A stretch of DNA of 64,000 bases from Pleionea mediterranea (GTDB lineage Bacteria > Pseudomonadota > Gammaproteobacteria > Enterobacterales > Kangiellaceae). The notes beneath the pieces were generated by a model that saw nothing but the letters and a program-made list of their open reading frames with translations, was not told where the DNA came from and did no database searches. Each line of letters opens with the position of its first letter. The stretch's first letter is position 1. Below are positions 27,207 through 36,129 of this stretch, piece after piece. Made by a program: the position numbers and the translations under genes. The DNA is taken from the NCBI RefSeq assembly GCF_003148745.1, contig NZ_QGGU01000010.1:99387-163386 (forward strand). The letters are read 5' to 3'.

Positions 27207-28160
27207 TCATATGAAGTTATTATTAATAAAACTATTAAGCTTGATATTTTCAAAATAATCAGAAAGTTCAATTGAATAACTCCCCTCAATAATTGAAGAC
27301 GCATTAGACTTAAACAAAGAGTTTAGTTCTAACCGTGTAACTTTCGGAAACCCATCGTTAACAGGGAACACTAAGGTTGGAAACCGTAAATCATACTTAA
27401 TAGATGAAGGATCAGAACCAAATGCAAAATCTTTCGATTTTAAAAGATAATCAAACCTATTACTTTCTGACTCGTTATTTTTTAGTAGCTCATCTACACT
27501 TTCTCTTAGCTCTAATAAACTTCGCCCTCCTTGCGTGGGCACAATACAAACAGAACAGAGATATAACTTCTTTCCTTCACTTGGCTGTAACTGAGTAAAA
27601 CTACCGACTATATGCAACCTTCTCTCCGACTTAGTTGTCTTTACCTCCATTTCAAAATCACTGCATCTAAAGTCATGAGCCTCATTCTCAGGACCAAGCC
27701 AGTAGTTTACTGACTTTACCCCATGTAGATTAATAAGACTTTCTAGTACATATAGTTCCCCCCACAACCCAGTTACAACTGCACTCATATCTTTCTCATT
27801 TTCTTTCTCTATAAGATTCCCTAAGTTTTCTAACGCCAATCTTATAGCTTTTGGAACTGGTACAAATTCATTTCTCACTGCATTCACAATCGATGTTGCA
27901 GACATATAAAAAAACTCAAATAAACAGTCATCACTACAAGAAATAGCAATGCCACTTGGATTGTCGCAAACATATATATTAATATTTTTAAGCTTTGAAA
28001 ATGAATCACCTATATCTGAATCACTTTCAATGATAAACGTCATGCTACTTGGATTTTTTCTGAAATGGACTTGAAACTTTGGAGTACCATTAATTTGAAT
28101 AGTTCTTTCACTATCAAGATAAAATCGTTCTACCGTAGACCATAAGGGAAGCTTATCCAT
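27207..28160 (-). CDS. PD-(D/E)XK motif protein (DUF4420), putative nuclease
   Basis: 317 residues. AVVTGLWGELYVLESLINL, then HDFRCSDFEMEVKTTKSERR contains the D...(D/E)xK arrangement of the restriction-endonuclease fold (Asp in HDF, ExK in EVKTT). A β-rich N-terminal part (residues 1-110) precedes it. It starts 8 bp inside the end of the ATPase gene and its TGA overlaps the alternative Z1 start, so it is translationally coupled on both sides. It is the likely DNA-cutting subunit of the island (inference from fold and context). Confidence 0.88.
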   Translation of the reverse strand: MDKLPLWSTVERFYLDSERTIQINGTPKFQVHFRKNPSSMTFIIESDSDIGDSFSKLKNINIYVCDNPSGIAISCSDDCLFEFFYMSATSIVNAVRNEFVPVPKAIRLALENLGNLIEKENEKDMSAVVTGLWGELYVLESLINLHGVKSVNYWLGPENEAHDFRCSDFEMEVKTTKSERRLHIVGSFTQLQPSEGKKLYLCSVCIVPTQGGRSLLELRESVDELLKNNESESNRFDYLLKSKDFAFGSDPSSIKYDLRFPTLVFPVNDGFPKVTRLELNSLFKSNASSIIEGSYSIELSDYFENIKLNSFINNNFI

Positions 28161-29673
28161 TACTAGGTTTTCTCCTGAACCTTAAAGTGCTAATTAATAC
28201 TTTATTTATATAATCTAGCTCTTTCTTTCTTTCAAAAGATGTTTTAGTCTTTTTAAAGTCATCCTGCACTAAAAACAAAATCAACATCTTTATTAATGGA
28301 ATATCTGTAGGACTTCCTTTAGCACCAAGTAGGAGTTCATTTCTGAATGCCTTATTTAATAAAATAGAGTCAGTATCTCTATCTACTTGAAATATATTTT
28401 CCTCTTTAAAGTCAACCCATTCAAACTTAATCCCCCGATAATTTGGCTTTGGCTTACCTTCTCTTTCATAAACATTAATAGCTTGTCGCTTTATTTTTTT
28501 CACTACAGGCCTTGGTATTCCTTTTGCTGGAATCACAACTTTCTGAAGCTTTGCTTTATCACTTTTTTTTCTATATATCTTTTGCGCTTCTACTCTATAC
28601 TCAAAAAAAGTAAGCCACGAATCAGTTTTTGCATGACGTAAAGATGGAATAAAACTTTCAGGAACATTTACCTTATCTTTTTGTACATTAACACTAAAGT
28701 GACTATCGTATTTTACAGGCAAATTAATAGCCACTCGTGCTAGCGAGCCATGAGGCTCTGAATCAGAGTTTACCAAACCATTCCATCCACCTGCTTGTAA
28801 AAGCCTATTATTCCTATAAAAATAAAATCCTTGCATCGAAGCTGCTCGACCACCTAGTTTGTACTGAGCTTCATCAGAATTCGGAGGCCAAATATAAGCT
28901 TTCATAGATAATGGGCCCACTCCTGCTACTTCTGCCTTAAATGTGGCAGGAAAATCATCAGTAGGAGCATTTTCTTTATCTGGAAAAGGATTAAGTGGTA
29001 CGACCTGCTCATTTAATAACTCTAAATTGGTCTCATTTGAAATTGCATCAATATGAATAACTAAATTATTTTCTATTTCAAGAAACCTATGAAAATGTAA
29101 GCCAATATGGATACGTAATCTTTTTATAAGTTTTTTTATGGTATTTTCTACACCTGTCTTTCTGGTTTTTATACTGTCTATTTCTCTCCAATATATTACT
29201 GTACCAGACTTATAATCTGGCACTTTTCCTGTATAAAAGACGCACTTTAATATCTGTCTAATGTTTTTTATAGATAACTCATCACAAAGCCAACCATTAC
29301 TAATATTCTTAACAGTCCACCTTCGTCCCAACCATTCACTTTTACTTTTAGATAGTACTGTTAAATCATTAGCATGCCCTATTGATGCGAGTTTCATTCC
29401 CATACCAAACTTCCCTAAACTATTAATATCCCTCTTTATATCTGAGCCAAATCTCATCGCTTCATCAATTACATTGCCACTCATACCTAATCCATTATCT
29501 ATAATAGCCATGCTAATAACACTTTCAGAATCATATACAAATCTAATTCGAATATCTGTTGCGTTAGCACTAATACTGTTATCTATAAGATCGGAAATTG
29601 ACTGCTCTAAGCCATATCCAATTTTTCTGAGAGCATATATTAGTTTATCGGGTTGAGGAGGTAACTCTTTCAT
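28153..29673 (-). CDS. GHKL (MutL/MORC-type) ATPase of a defence island
   Basis: 506 residues from ATG 29673 (MKELPPQPDKLIYALRKIGY); an in-frame TTG at 29703 is unsupported. The Bergerat ATP-binding motifs are complete: N box SISDLIDNSISANA, G1 IIDNGLGM, G2 LGKFGMGMKLASI. An S5-like transducer region follows (RNNRLLQAGGWNGL) and then a basic C-terminal part. Such ATPases open and close as ATP-driven clamps. The order ATPase-DUF4420-Z1 with a C5 methyltransferase and Vsr is the layout described by Iyer, Abhiman and Aravind for MutL/MORC homologues in restriction-modification loci. Confidence 0.92.
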   Translation of the reverse strand: MKELPPQPDKLIYALRKIGYGLEQSISDLIDNSISANATDIRIRFVYDSESVISMAIIDNGLGMSGNVIDEAMRFGSDIKRDINSLGKFGMGMKLASIGHANDLTVLSKSKSEWLGRRWTVKNISNGWLCDELSIKNIRQILKCVFYTGKVPDYKSGTVIYWREIDSIKTRKTGVENTIKKLIKRLRIHIGLHFHRFLEIENNLVIHIDAISNETNLELLNEQVVPLNPFPDKENAPTDDFPATFKAEVAGVGPLSMKAYIWPPNSDEAQYKLGGRAASMQGFYFYRNNRLLQAGGWNGLVNSDSEPHGSLARVAINLPVKYDSHFSVNVQKDKVNVPESFIPSLRHAKTDSWLTFFEYRVEAQKIYRKKSDKAKLQKVVIPAKGIPRPVVKKIKRQAINVYEREGKPKPNYRGIKFEWVDFKEENIFQVDRDTDSILLNKAFRNELLLGAKGSPTDIPLIKMLILFLVQDDFKKTKTSFERKKELDYINKVLISTLRFRRKPSNG

Positions 29674-29699
29674 ATAATTTCTCTTTATCAATTTTAATG

Positions 29700-30098
29700 T
29701 CAATAAGTCTGCTTCTCAGGGGTCACCCCACGAACCCCGCCGCGCGTATTTTTGCTGTCGCCCTGAAAACGTGGGATCAGATGGATATGACAGTGCATTA
29801 CAGTTTGTCCGGCGGCTTCGCCGCAATTCATACCGATATTAAACCCAGTAATGGACGCGTCTTGTTTTAATAATTGCTCACGCTGATCGCACAATAAATG
29901 ATTAAGCTCAGCCTGCTCTTCATCCGTTAGATCGAACCAGGTTTCAGCGTGGCGTTTAGAAATAATAAGGGTATGACCGGTGGTTACCGGATAGGCATCG
30001 CGTATCACCCAATGATGCGATGCGTCGAACACAATACGCTCACTGGGTAAGTGACAAAACAAACAGTTAGAGTGTGATACAGCCAAATTAATCCCCAC
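29700..30098 (-). CDS. HIT-family nucleotide-binding protein
   Basis: 132 residues from a GTG at 30098 (MGINLAVSHSNCLFCHLP). The histidine triad is HCHIHLIP (H-x-H-x-H), and NCLFC supplies half of the zinc site seen in this branch. The C-terminus GGVRGVTPEKQTY is typical. HIT proteins hydrolyse nucleoside phosphoramidates or dinucleotides. Its stop codon is only 26 bp before the ATPase ATG, in the same direction, so its promoter could read into the defence genes. Codon use looks like the host's, unlike the island. Confidence 0.9.
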   Translation of the reverse strand: MGINLAVSHSNCLFCHLPSERIVFDASHHWVIRDAYPVTTGHTLIISKRHAETWFDLTDEEQAELNHLLCDQREQLLKQDASITGFNIGMNCGEAAGQTVMHCHIHLIPRFQGDSKNTRGGVRGVTPEKQTY

Positions 30099-30273
30099 GT
30101 CTCCCGAATAATCACCATCTCAATCCCTTTCCCATACGATGGCGCTTTTTATTATTTTTTATACTGTGTTTTTATTTTTTGGTTTTTATAAGTTGTATAA
30201 CCATTAAACCTACCGCCATTTATAACCAACTTCAAGAAAAAACAGAAATTAATTACTTTTGAGATGCGAATTC

Positions 30274-30310
30274 AGTTTCGAGTTTCGAGTTTCGAGTTTC
30301 GAGTTTCGAG
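30274..30310. repeat. heptanucleotide tandem array (AGTTTCG)
   Basis: A little over five units of AGTTTCG in perfect phase, equal to CGAAACT on the other strand, lie in the 313 bp gap between the divergent HIT and LuxR-TPR genes. A looser tail (TAAGAGTTGAGAACCGAG) follows. Nothing else was recognised in the gap beyond presumed promoters. Confidence 0.9.
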
Positions 30311-30411
30311 TAGAGGGTTAAGAGTTGAGAACCGAGCCAAAACATGACAGCCAGCAAAACTCTGGGTACTATAACCCATGCCCTCATCATGGATTGAGCT
30401 CGAGTTGAGAT

Positions 30412-32103
30412 ATGTCAACACTGAATGATCTAACCAAGCGCCAAACCGATATTTTGCAACTGGTTGCCAAAGGTTTAAGCAATAAAGAAATTGCCAACCT
30501 GTTGGACATATCGGTCAATACGGTAAAGGTACACATGGGTACCTTACTGCGTTCATTAAACGTAGCCAACCGAACCGAAGCGGTGTTTACCTTTCAACAG
30601 ATGTTGGCGGATCAACAGGCAGCGGATGCGTTAACCGCAGAGCCCAATGTTGATCCAGACGATCTAAGTAACGCATCCGATGATTCTTTAGAAAACTCTT
30701 TAAACCGTTCTTCAAATAACTCTTTAAATAATTCTTCGACTAACTCATCCGATAGCCCTATAAATAATTCTTCAAAAAACAATAGCCCCGCAACAAAACC
30801 TGCGCTAGCCATATTACCCTTTGAAAACCTGTCGGAAGCGGCGCATTTTGATCACATAGGCGAAAGCATTGCCGAAGAGCTGTCGATCCGCATGGCGTCC
30901 CATCGCTGGTTGCCCATTATCAGTTTTCGCTCGAGCCGTCGTTACACACCGCTGGATGATTTAACCGAAGCGGCCAACAAACTGGGGGCTTATTATCTGG
31001 TAACGGGTACGGTGCGTTGGAATAATGATCAGCTGCGATTAACCTGTGAGCTGAGTCATCCCAATGATCACCGGGCGTTATGGCGCGACGTATTAAGTTA
31101 TCCGGTGGACAATATTATGTCGGCGATTGATGGCATCAGCAAAGCCATTGCCGCAGCATTGAATTTTGAAGTGGTGTCCGATCAGGCCAGTTTGCCGCAA
31201 AGCGTTACCGGCGATGTGTGGCATCATGCCATGCGCGGCATGTGGCAACTGCATCAGCGCACGCCAGAAGCCAACCAACGCGCCATGGCGCGATTTCAGG
31301 CCTGTCTGGAACTGGACGATCGCTGGGCGCTGTCCTACTGCGGGTTAGCCATGACCCTGTATCAACAACATCTGGAACAATGGCCTGCGGCAGATAACCT
31401 GCAGGCCGATTCTTTACAAGTTAGTTCTTTGTTAGATAGATCTTTAACTAATCGATCTTTAGCTAAAAGCTCTGCGCTTGACACTCAATCCCTTGATGAC
31501 CAGAAAACAGAAGCCCGTCAGCCAGATGCCGCAGATAAACTGCATATTATTGAGCAGTACGCGCTCACCAGTATTCGGCTCGATCCGCAAATGGCCGACG
31601 GCCATGTTATTTACGCCCTGATGCAAATGGCGCAGGGACAAATGATGGTTGCCGTGCAATCGTTGCAACAGGCGGTGCGACTGAACCCAAGTTTTGCCCA
31701 TGCCCACAGCTTGCTGGGACAAATTGCCGGTATGGCCGAGCAATACGAGCAGGCAATAGAACATCTGGAATACGCCCTGCAATTAAACCCGCGCGATCCG
31801 GAACGCTGGAGTTATTTTGCCGCCCTCGCCATGACCCGGTTTGCCATGGGTGATTACTCCGGCGCCATTCGCGATGCCGGAGAATCCTTAAGTTTCGGAA
31901 ACGCTTCTGCCATTCCGCACATCGCCTTAATCGCCTCTTACGCAGCACTGGGTGAACAACATCAGGTGGTGGCCGCGTGCAACCAGTTTCGTCAGCGCTG
32001 CCCCGGTTTTCGTTTAATCGGTTTGCAACAAATGCTAAAAGGCGCCAAGCCAGAAGCGCTGGGCAAGTTAACGACTCTGCTGCAATCGGTGGGGATTGAT
32101 TGA
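30412..32103 (+). CDS. LuxR-type HTH / TPR-domain transcriptional regulator
   Basis: 563 residues, no membrane helix. Residues 1-65 form a LuxR HTH (LTKRQTDILQLVAKGLSNKEIANLLDISVNTVKVHM split over the domain). A Ser/Asn linker (about 75-125) follows. Next is the FlgO/adenylate-cyclase-like block LAILPFENLSEAAHFDHIGE to LWRDVLSYPVDN, then TPR repeats to the end (SFAHAHSLLGQIAGMAEQYE, ALQLNPRDPERWSYFA). This layout resembles CadC-like and cyclase-like regulators, but with the HTH of LuxR type. A second Ser/Leu-rich insert (about 335-365) interrupts the TPRs. Its stop codon touches the heptad array at 32102. Confidence 0.85.
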   Translation: MSTLNDLTKRQTDILQLVAKGLSNKEIANLLDISVNTVKVHMGTLLRSLNVANRTEAVFTFQQMLADQQAADALTAEPNVDPDDLSNASDDSLENSLNRSSNNSLNNSSTNSSDSPINNSSKNNSPATKPALAILPFENLSEAAHFDHIGESIAEELSIRMASHRWLPIISFRSSRRYTPLDDLTEAANKLGAYYLVTGTVRWNNDQLRLTCELSHPNDHRALWRDVLSYPVDNIMSAIDGISKAIAAALNFEVVSDQASLPQSVTGDVWHHAMRGMWQLHQRTPEANQRAMARFQACLELDDRWALSYCGLAMTLYQQHLEQWPAADNLQADSLQVSSLLDRSLTNRSLAKSSALDTQSLDDQKTEARQPDAADKLHIIEQYALTSIRLDPQMADGHVIYALMQMAQGQMMVAVQSLQQAVRLNPSFAHAHSLLGQIAGMAEQYEQAIEHLEYALQLNPRDPERWSYFAALAMTRFAMGDYSGAIRDAGESLSFGNASAIPHIALIASYAALGEQHQVVAACNQFRQRCPGFRLIGLQQMLKGAKPEALGKLTTLLQSVGID

Positions 32104-32203
32104 GTTTCGAGTTTTAAGTTTTAAGTTTTAAGTTTTAAGTTTTAAGTTTTAAGTTTTAAGTTTTAAGTAAAGACTCTTCACTCGCCACTCGCCACTCGCC
32201 ACT
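32102..32203. repeat. two adjoining heptanucleotide arrays between converging stops
   Basis: GAGTTTC and GAGTTTT are followed by about eight AAGTTTT units (to 32168). After a short break come three ACTCGCC units (about 32180-32203). The left array starts inside the stop codon of the LuxR-TPR gene and the right one runs into the TAG of the hydrolase gene at 32202-32204, so the whole inter-stop space is repeat. Confidence 0.92.
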
Positions 32204-33125
32204 AATCAATATAATTCCCCATCAGTTTTAACGCCGGTGAGCGTTGTAGATCGCAAGGTGATACACAGTTAGCCGGTAACAAGGTGCTGCCGCCAATGAG
32301 TACATCACGACTGTTCGCACCCTGCATCAACTGTTGTTGCTCACGGTGCAAATCTATGGCGGTCATCAACTGTGGCTGAGTTTCCGACAATAAGGATTCC
32401 AGATTACGCATTAATTCCTGATAATCCTGCTGGCTTTCCACATCGGAGGCGTCGGCCGTGGCCAGCGCTTTTAATTTATGCCGATGGGTAATGGGGATCG
32501 GCAAGCCATAAGGAACACCTTTGCTGGGGCTGGCCGACCAGTAGGTGCGTGCCACCAGTTCGGAACAGATGATGGAATCTTCATCGTTATGCAGCACGTG
32601 CTTTTTGATCCAGTTGCGTAATTTGGTTAACGCAACCCCGCCAAACACTTCAATAATATCTTTCAATAACGAAACATGAGTGATCTGCCGCATTAACACC
32701 AGTGTTGCCACCAGCACCAGTTCGTCGTATGCGTAGGGTGTATTTAGTAATGTATGAGACACGTCCACCAGGGGTTTCGACGGTAAGCTCGGGCTATCTA
32801 AGGGTTCGCCCTGTTCATTATGAAAACGGTACACGTGCAAATAAGACTGATGTTCCTTTTGCCTGACTGGATCGCTGGCTTTAACGCCTTTGGTGGTGGC
32901 CTGGACGAAATGTTCGCCGTCAAAAAAAGCCGCATGCGAATAATCGCCGCCATCGAGTTTAACAATAACATCCGAGATACAGAATTTTTTACCGGGGCAA
33001 ATACCGCGCGATAAAATTACATCGCCGGGTCTCAAATCCTTTAGCGATAAATTTGCCAGTTCATTAAAACGTTCGCCGGTCACCAGTTGTTGTTGCAAGG
33101 GTGCCGTGGTTTGATTCGACTTCAT
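32202..33125 (-). CDS. permuted NlpC/P60-like (YiiX/YebB-type) cysteine hydrolase
   Basis: 307 residues, no signal peptide. The papain-like fold is circularly permuted: His comes first in GGDYSHAAFFDGEHFVQATT (about residue 81) and Cys later in SIICSELVARTYWSASP (about 191). RPGDVILSRGI opens the domain. Relatives are amidases, peptidases or lipid-modifying enzymes. A helical C-terminal extension (SLLSETQPQLMTAIDLHREQ) is extra. Start ATG 33125 behind AAGGAGA. It is divergent from the unknown membrane protein at 33428, an arrangement worth testing as a functional pair. Confidence 0.78.
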   Translation of the reverse strand: MKSNQTTAPLQQQLVTGERFNELANLSLKDLRPGDVILSRGICPGKKFCISDVIVKLDGGDYSHAAFFDGEHFVQATTKGVKASDPVRQKEHQSYLHVYRFHNEQGEPLDSPSLPSKPLVDVSHTLLNTPYAYDELVLVATLVLMRQITHVSLLKDIIEVFGGVALTKLRNWIKKHVLHNDEDSIICSELVARTYWSASPSKGVPYGLPIPITHRHKLKALATADASDVESQQDYQELMRNLESLLSETQPQLMTAIDLHREQQQLMQGANSRDVLIGGSTLLPANCVSPCDLQRSPALKLMGNYID

Positions 33126-33427
33126 GATGTTCTCCTTGTATTAGCCATGTTGTTCTCTTTAGATAAGAGATTTCATTGAAAAAACACTCCGCATTAATCA
33201 ATGTGCAAAACCAGATTACTGCATAATGCGCCATAAGCCGATAATCCAAAAGGATTAGTCCCAAACTAATGCTTCCGGGTAAGTGTTATTTTTTTCGCAA
33301 ACCCTACACTGAAGATTCTCCGCCGGATAAATTTTTGAGAAAAAATATCGGTCGGGAAAATGTTTAACCGTTATCTCATAAAGAGAAATGGCAACTGTTT
33401 TTAAACGTGTATAAAAGGAGCATTATC
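33126..33427. promoter_or_regulatory. divergent promoter region of the hydrolase and the 33428 gene
   Basis: 302 bp between two start codons, each with a strong ribosome site (AAGGAGA on the minus strand, AAAAGGAG on the plus strand). It is AT-rich with GATAATCCAAAAGGATTAGTCC as a loose inverted motif near 33239-33260. No gene is supported. Both promoters must lie here, allowing joint control. Confidence 0.45.
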
Positions 33428-34384
33428 ATGACACAGCTAACCCGCCTAGAAGGCACAAACATTTCATTCAATCAGGACTTTTTTGATTTAGCCAGTGTAA
33501 AGGCTTTTGGTCAGAAAGATTTACCCAAGCTAACCTTATCCGACGTGGACAGCATGGTACCCAAAGCCAGCGGTCCCGTTGAACTGGGCGATCACGTCAT
33601 TACCCAGGATGAATCCATCAATCAGATAATGGATCAGGTGATTGCCGATATGGCCAAAGACAGTGACTTTCAATCGATTATCGCCAAAGACAAAAAGCAA
33701 CTGTTGCAACAGGCAGAGAAAAACATTCAAAACAGTATGACCCAGGATGTTGATCCAAAACTGTTAAGAAACAATATGGAATCTCTGGTGATCACCAAAA
33801 CAGAAACCGATAGCGGCGCCGACTATCTTATTAACGGCGAACAGGTATTGCACATTCCCAAACAGGAGCAAGGCACACGACTGGCTGCCAGTTTTGAAAT
33901 GATACTGGCCTGGACCATGCTAATCTGGCACTCGGTTTCGTTTATCGCCACAATAGTGAGCATCTGGATGCCAAAAGCCAGCGGCAACCGGGTAAAAACC
34001 GTCGGCAAAGTCGTACAAAAAGAAGCCTCGGCCTGGCGTAAATTTATAAACGCCATGAAGCGCATTAAAGAAGCCGCCGATAACAGCGAAAAAGTAAAGT
34101 TCTTTCTTGATGCCTTTACAAAAATCAATGTGTTTTTACAGTTAAAGAATGTTGTGAAGTCAATTTTATCCAACTTAAAATGGTACGAAATCACCCTCGC
34201 CGTTTTACAGTTTATTACCGCCGTAGCGGCCCTGTTTGTTACCGCAGGCGCATCCATGGTGGCTAAAATGATTAAGCTGGCGAGTAACTTGATCAGCATT
34301 GTGCAAGATGTGATACATATTTTAAAACTGGAAGGAAAACTCAGCGCCCAACTTGAGACGGGAGAACCGTCACAAGTGGCATAA
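33428..34384 (+). CDS. hypothetical protein with hydrophobic C-terminal segments
   Basis: 318 residues from ATG 33428 (AAAAGGAG upstream; an in-frame start at 33407 overlaps that ribosome site). Family not recognised. The N-terminal ~160 residues are soluble (helical IAKDKKQLLQQAEKNIQNSM). A hydrophobic segment follows (MILAWTMLIWHSVSFIATIV, about 163-182), then a basic amphipathic helical stretch (WRKFINAMKRIKEAAD), and another hydrophobic segment (ITLAVLQFITAVAALFVTAG, about 261-280). No signal peptide. This pattern could be a membrane-active or pore-type protein, but that is inference. It is divergent from the permuted NlpC/P60-like hydrolase. Confidence 0.65.
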   Translation: MTQLTRLEGTNISFNQDFFDLASVKAFGQKDLPKLTLSDVDSMVPKASGPVELGDHVITQDESINQIMDQVIADMAKDSDFQSIIAKDKKQLLQQAEKNIQNSMTQDVDPKLLRNNMESLVITKTETDSGADYLINGEQVLHIPKQEQGTRLAASFEMILAWTMLIWHSVSFIATIVSIWMPKASGNRVKTVGKVVQKEASAWRKFINAMKRIKEAADNSEKVKFFLDAFTKINVFLQLKNVVKSILSNLKWYEITLAVLQFITAVAALFVTAGASMVAKMIKLASNLISIVQDVIHILKLEGKLSAQLETGEPSQVA

Positions 34385-34402
34385 ACTTTTTGGATACGTG
34401 GC

Positions 34403-34439
34403 ACTCGCAGGAGTTGATATATTGACTCCTGTGAGTTTT
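34403..34439 (+). terminator. rho-independent terminator after the 33428 gene
   Basis: A 12 bp stem ACTCGCAGGAGT / ACTCCTGTGAGT (one wobble) with a 10-base loop is followed by TTTTGGTTTGTTAGTTTTTTT. It lies 18 bp past the stop codon. Confidence 0.75.
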
Positions 34440-34473
34440 GGTTTGTTAGTTTTTTTAGAAAACTTGAAAATTT

Positions 34474-35094
34474 TAAAAGCGTTTCGCAAAAGCTGTATGG
34501 CCGTATATTGCTCCCTTAATAAACGGCATGTCCAACATCCTTGTCGATCACGTGTAACATTTTTCTGGTCGTTAATAACTTTCAATATCTAGAGGAAATA
34601 ATCAAAAGCGTTTCGCATCGCTAAAGCTGTATGCGAGTTCCTTTTTTCAAGAGCTAAAAAAGGAACCAAAAAAGCCCTATTCCGTTATCACGGGGATATT
34701 TGTTCTTAGTGTTATAAATATCTTACTTTAATACTGTTACTTATGTGTTGCACGATAACTGCTGACGCGCATTTCAAGACATACACTCATCATCGATTTT
34801 AGCCTCTATCAATTTATGAACCCTTGAGGTATAAAAGTTAAATAGTGAAGCACAAGTTTACAGCCATTCTTAACGTACTTATATTGCTCGCGTCAGCAGT
34901 CATAAAACACTGAATACCTTTCAGGAGCTGATTATTCTCAACATAGTTTTGCCGAACAAATTGCTAGCGAATCTACATGGACGTAGTGAATGCCGTTAAT
35001 GCAGGAGCTATTAACGGTCAGCGACCCAGAGCTTTTGGTTACTTTTATCTCGCCTGATAAAAGTAACTCGCATGCAAGCGAAGCGATGCGAAAC
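34474..35094. repeat. mosaic multi-hairpin element, copy 1
   Basis: Starts with a decayed end and hairpin module (34474-34560). A complete unit follows from GCGTTTCGCATCGC near 34608 to GCGATGCGAAAC ending 35094. Inside, in order: hairpin R (GTTCCTTTTTT 34637-34647 / AAAAAAGGAAC 34656-34666), a CCGTTATCACGG stem, the ~139 bp core bounded by TGCTGACGCG (34760-34769) and CGCGTCAGCA (34889-34898), then module d with stems CCGTTAAT/ATTAACGG and GTTACTTTTATC/GATAAAAGTAAC. No gene is supported within. Confidence 0.85.
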
Positions 35095-35247
35095 TCCAAA
35101 CGTTCAGAAAAATAAAAGCTAAACTTGCAAAGCACTATGCATCAATAATTAAAAATACGTATATTCAACTCCAAACCCTCACAATAACCATCTATACTAA
35201 TCAATCAACACAACAACTCCCAATCAACTATCAAGGAGAAATAGATC

Positions 35248-35562
35248 ATGAGCCAATACCTATTTGTATACCACGGTGGCAGAATGCCAGAAACCGAAGA
35301 AGAAGGCGCCCAGATGATGAAAGCCTGGGAAGATTGGTTAGCCGGCATGGGTGATGATGTAGTGGACGGCGGTAACCCGGTGGGACAATCGAGCACCGTA
35401 TTTCCGGATGGTTCTGTGCAAAACAATGGCGGTACTAACCCTGCCAGTGGTTACAGCATTATAAAAGCAACCAGCGATGAAGATGCGGCGACCAAAGCAA
35501 AAACCTGTCCGATTCTTGCCGCTGGCGGCACAGTGGAACTGGCGGCTATTATTGAGATGTGA
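35248..35562 (+). CDS. YCII-related domain protein
   Basis: 104 residues, AAGGAGA ribosome site. The protein opens YLFVYHGGRMPETEEEG, continues through WLAGMGDDVVDGGNPVG, and has SGYSIIKATSDEDAATKAKT with LAAGGTVELAAIIEM. This is the ferredoxin-like YCII/DGPF fold, with the conserved GGxP region and the C-terminal GGxVE(L/V) strand. Family members are small cytoplasmic proteins of unclear role, sometimes tied to sigma factors. It is isolated between two hairpin elements. A heptad array starts about 10 bp after its stop. Confidence 0.85.
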   Translation: MSQYLFVYHGGRMPETEEEGAQMMKAWEDWLAGMGDDVVDGGNPVGQSSTVFPDGSVQNNGGTNPASGYSIIKATSDEDAATKAKTCPILAAGGTVELAAIIEM

Positions 35563-35572
35563 TTGTAAAAAC

Positions 35573-35622
35573 AGTGGCGAGTGGCGAGTGGCGAGTGGCG
35601 AGTGGCGAGTGGCGAGTGGCGA
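35573..35622. repeat. heptanucleotide tandem array (GTGGCGA)
   Basis: About seven units of GTGGCGA (ACTCGCC on the other strand), 10 bp after the stop of the YCII gene. They give way to TATAAGTTAAGACTC, a degraded continuation. Confidence 0.92.
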
Positions 35623-35672
35623 GTATAAGTTAAGACTCAATAGACTTTAATGTCAAAGAAAAATTAAACATC

Positions 35673-36107
35673 ATTTCGCATCGCTAACATCTGCATGGCC
35701 GTTTATTGCTACTTCCATAAACGGCATTTCCGACGTCCTTGTCGGTCACGAGTTCCTTTTTTCTCGCAGTTAATAGCGTATTAGATTAATTCTGAAACGC
35801 TTGTGCTGAATGATAACTGCTGACGCACATTTCAAGACATACATTCATCATCGATTGTAGTCTCTGTCAATTTATGAGCACTCTGAGGTACAAAAGCTAA
35901 ATAATAATGCACAAGTTTACAGCCCTTCTTAACGTACTTATATTGCTCGCGTCAGCAATCATCGTTCAATGATAGAGCATCAGAATTAATCAAATTAGTT
36001 CTTATCATACAGAACGAATATCCCCGTGATAACGGAAGAGGGCTTTTTTGGTTCCTTTTTTAGCTCTTGAAAAAAGGTACTCGCATGCAAGCGAAGCGAT
36101 GCGAAAC
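35673..36107. repeat. mosaic multi-hairpin element, copy 2
   Basis: End ATTTCGCATCGCTA, hairpin module P (GCCGTTTAT / ATAAACGGC and CCGAC / GTCGG), then the core bounded by TGCTGACGCA (35818-35827) and CGCGTCAGCA (35948-35957), then reversed module r with GAATATCCCCGTGATAACGG and TTCCTTTTTTAGCTCTTGA, ending GCGATGCGAAAC at 36107. The core is inverted relative to module r compared with copies 1, 3 and 4. The tail continues as heptads CGAAACT, CGCTACT, TAAAACT up to the stop codon of the next gene at 36130. Confidence 0.85.
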
Positions 36108-36129
36108 TCGCTACTTAAAACTTAAAACC

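Noticed and set aside
23488-28641. Several 60-130 codon frames opposite the defence genes
   Set aside because: They are antisense shadows of long genes with intact catalytic motifs and lack ribosome sites.
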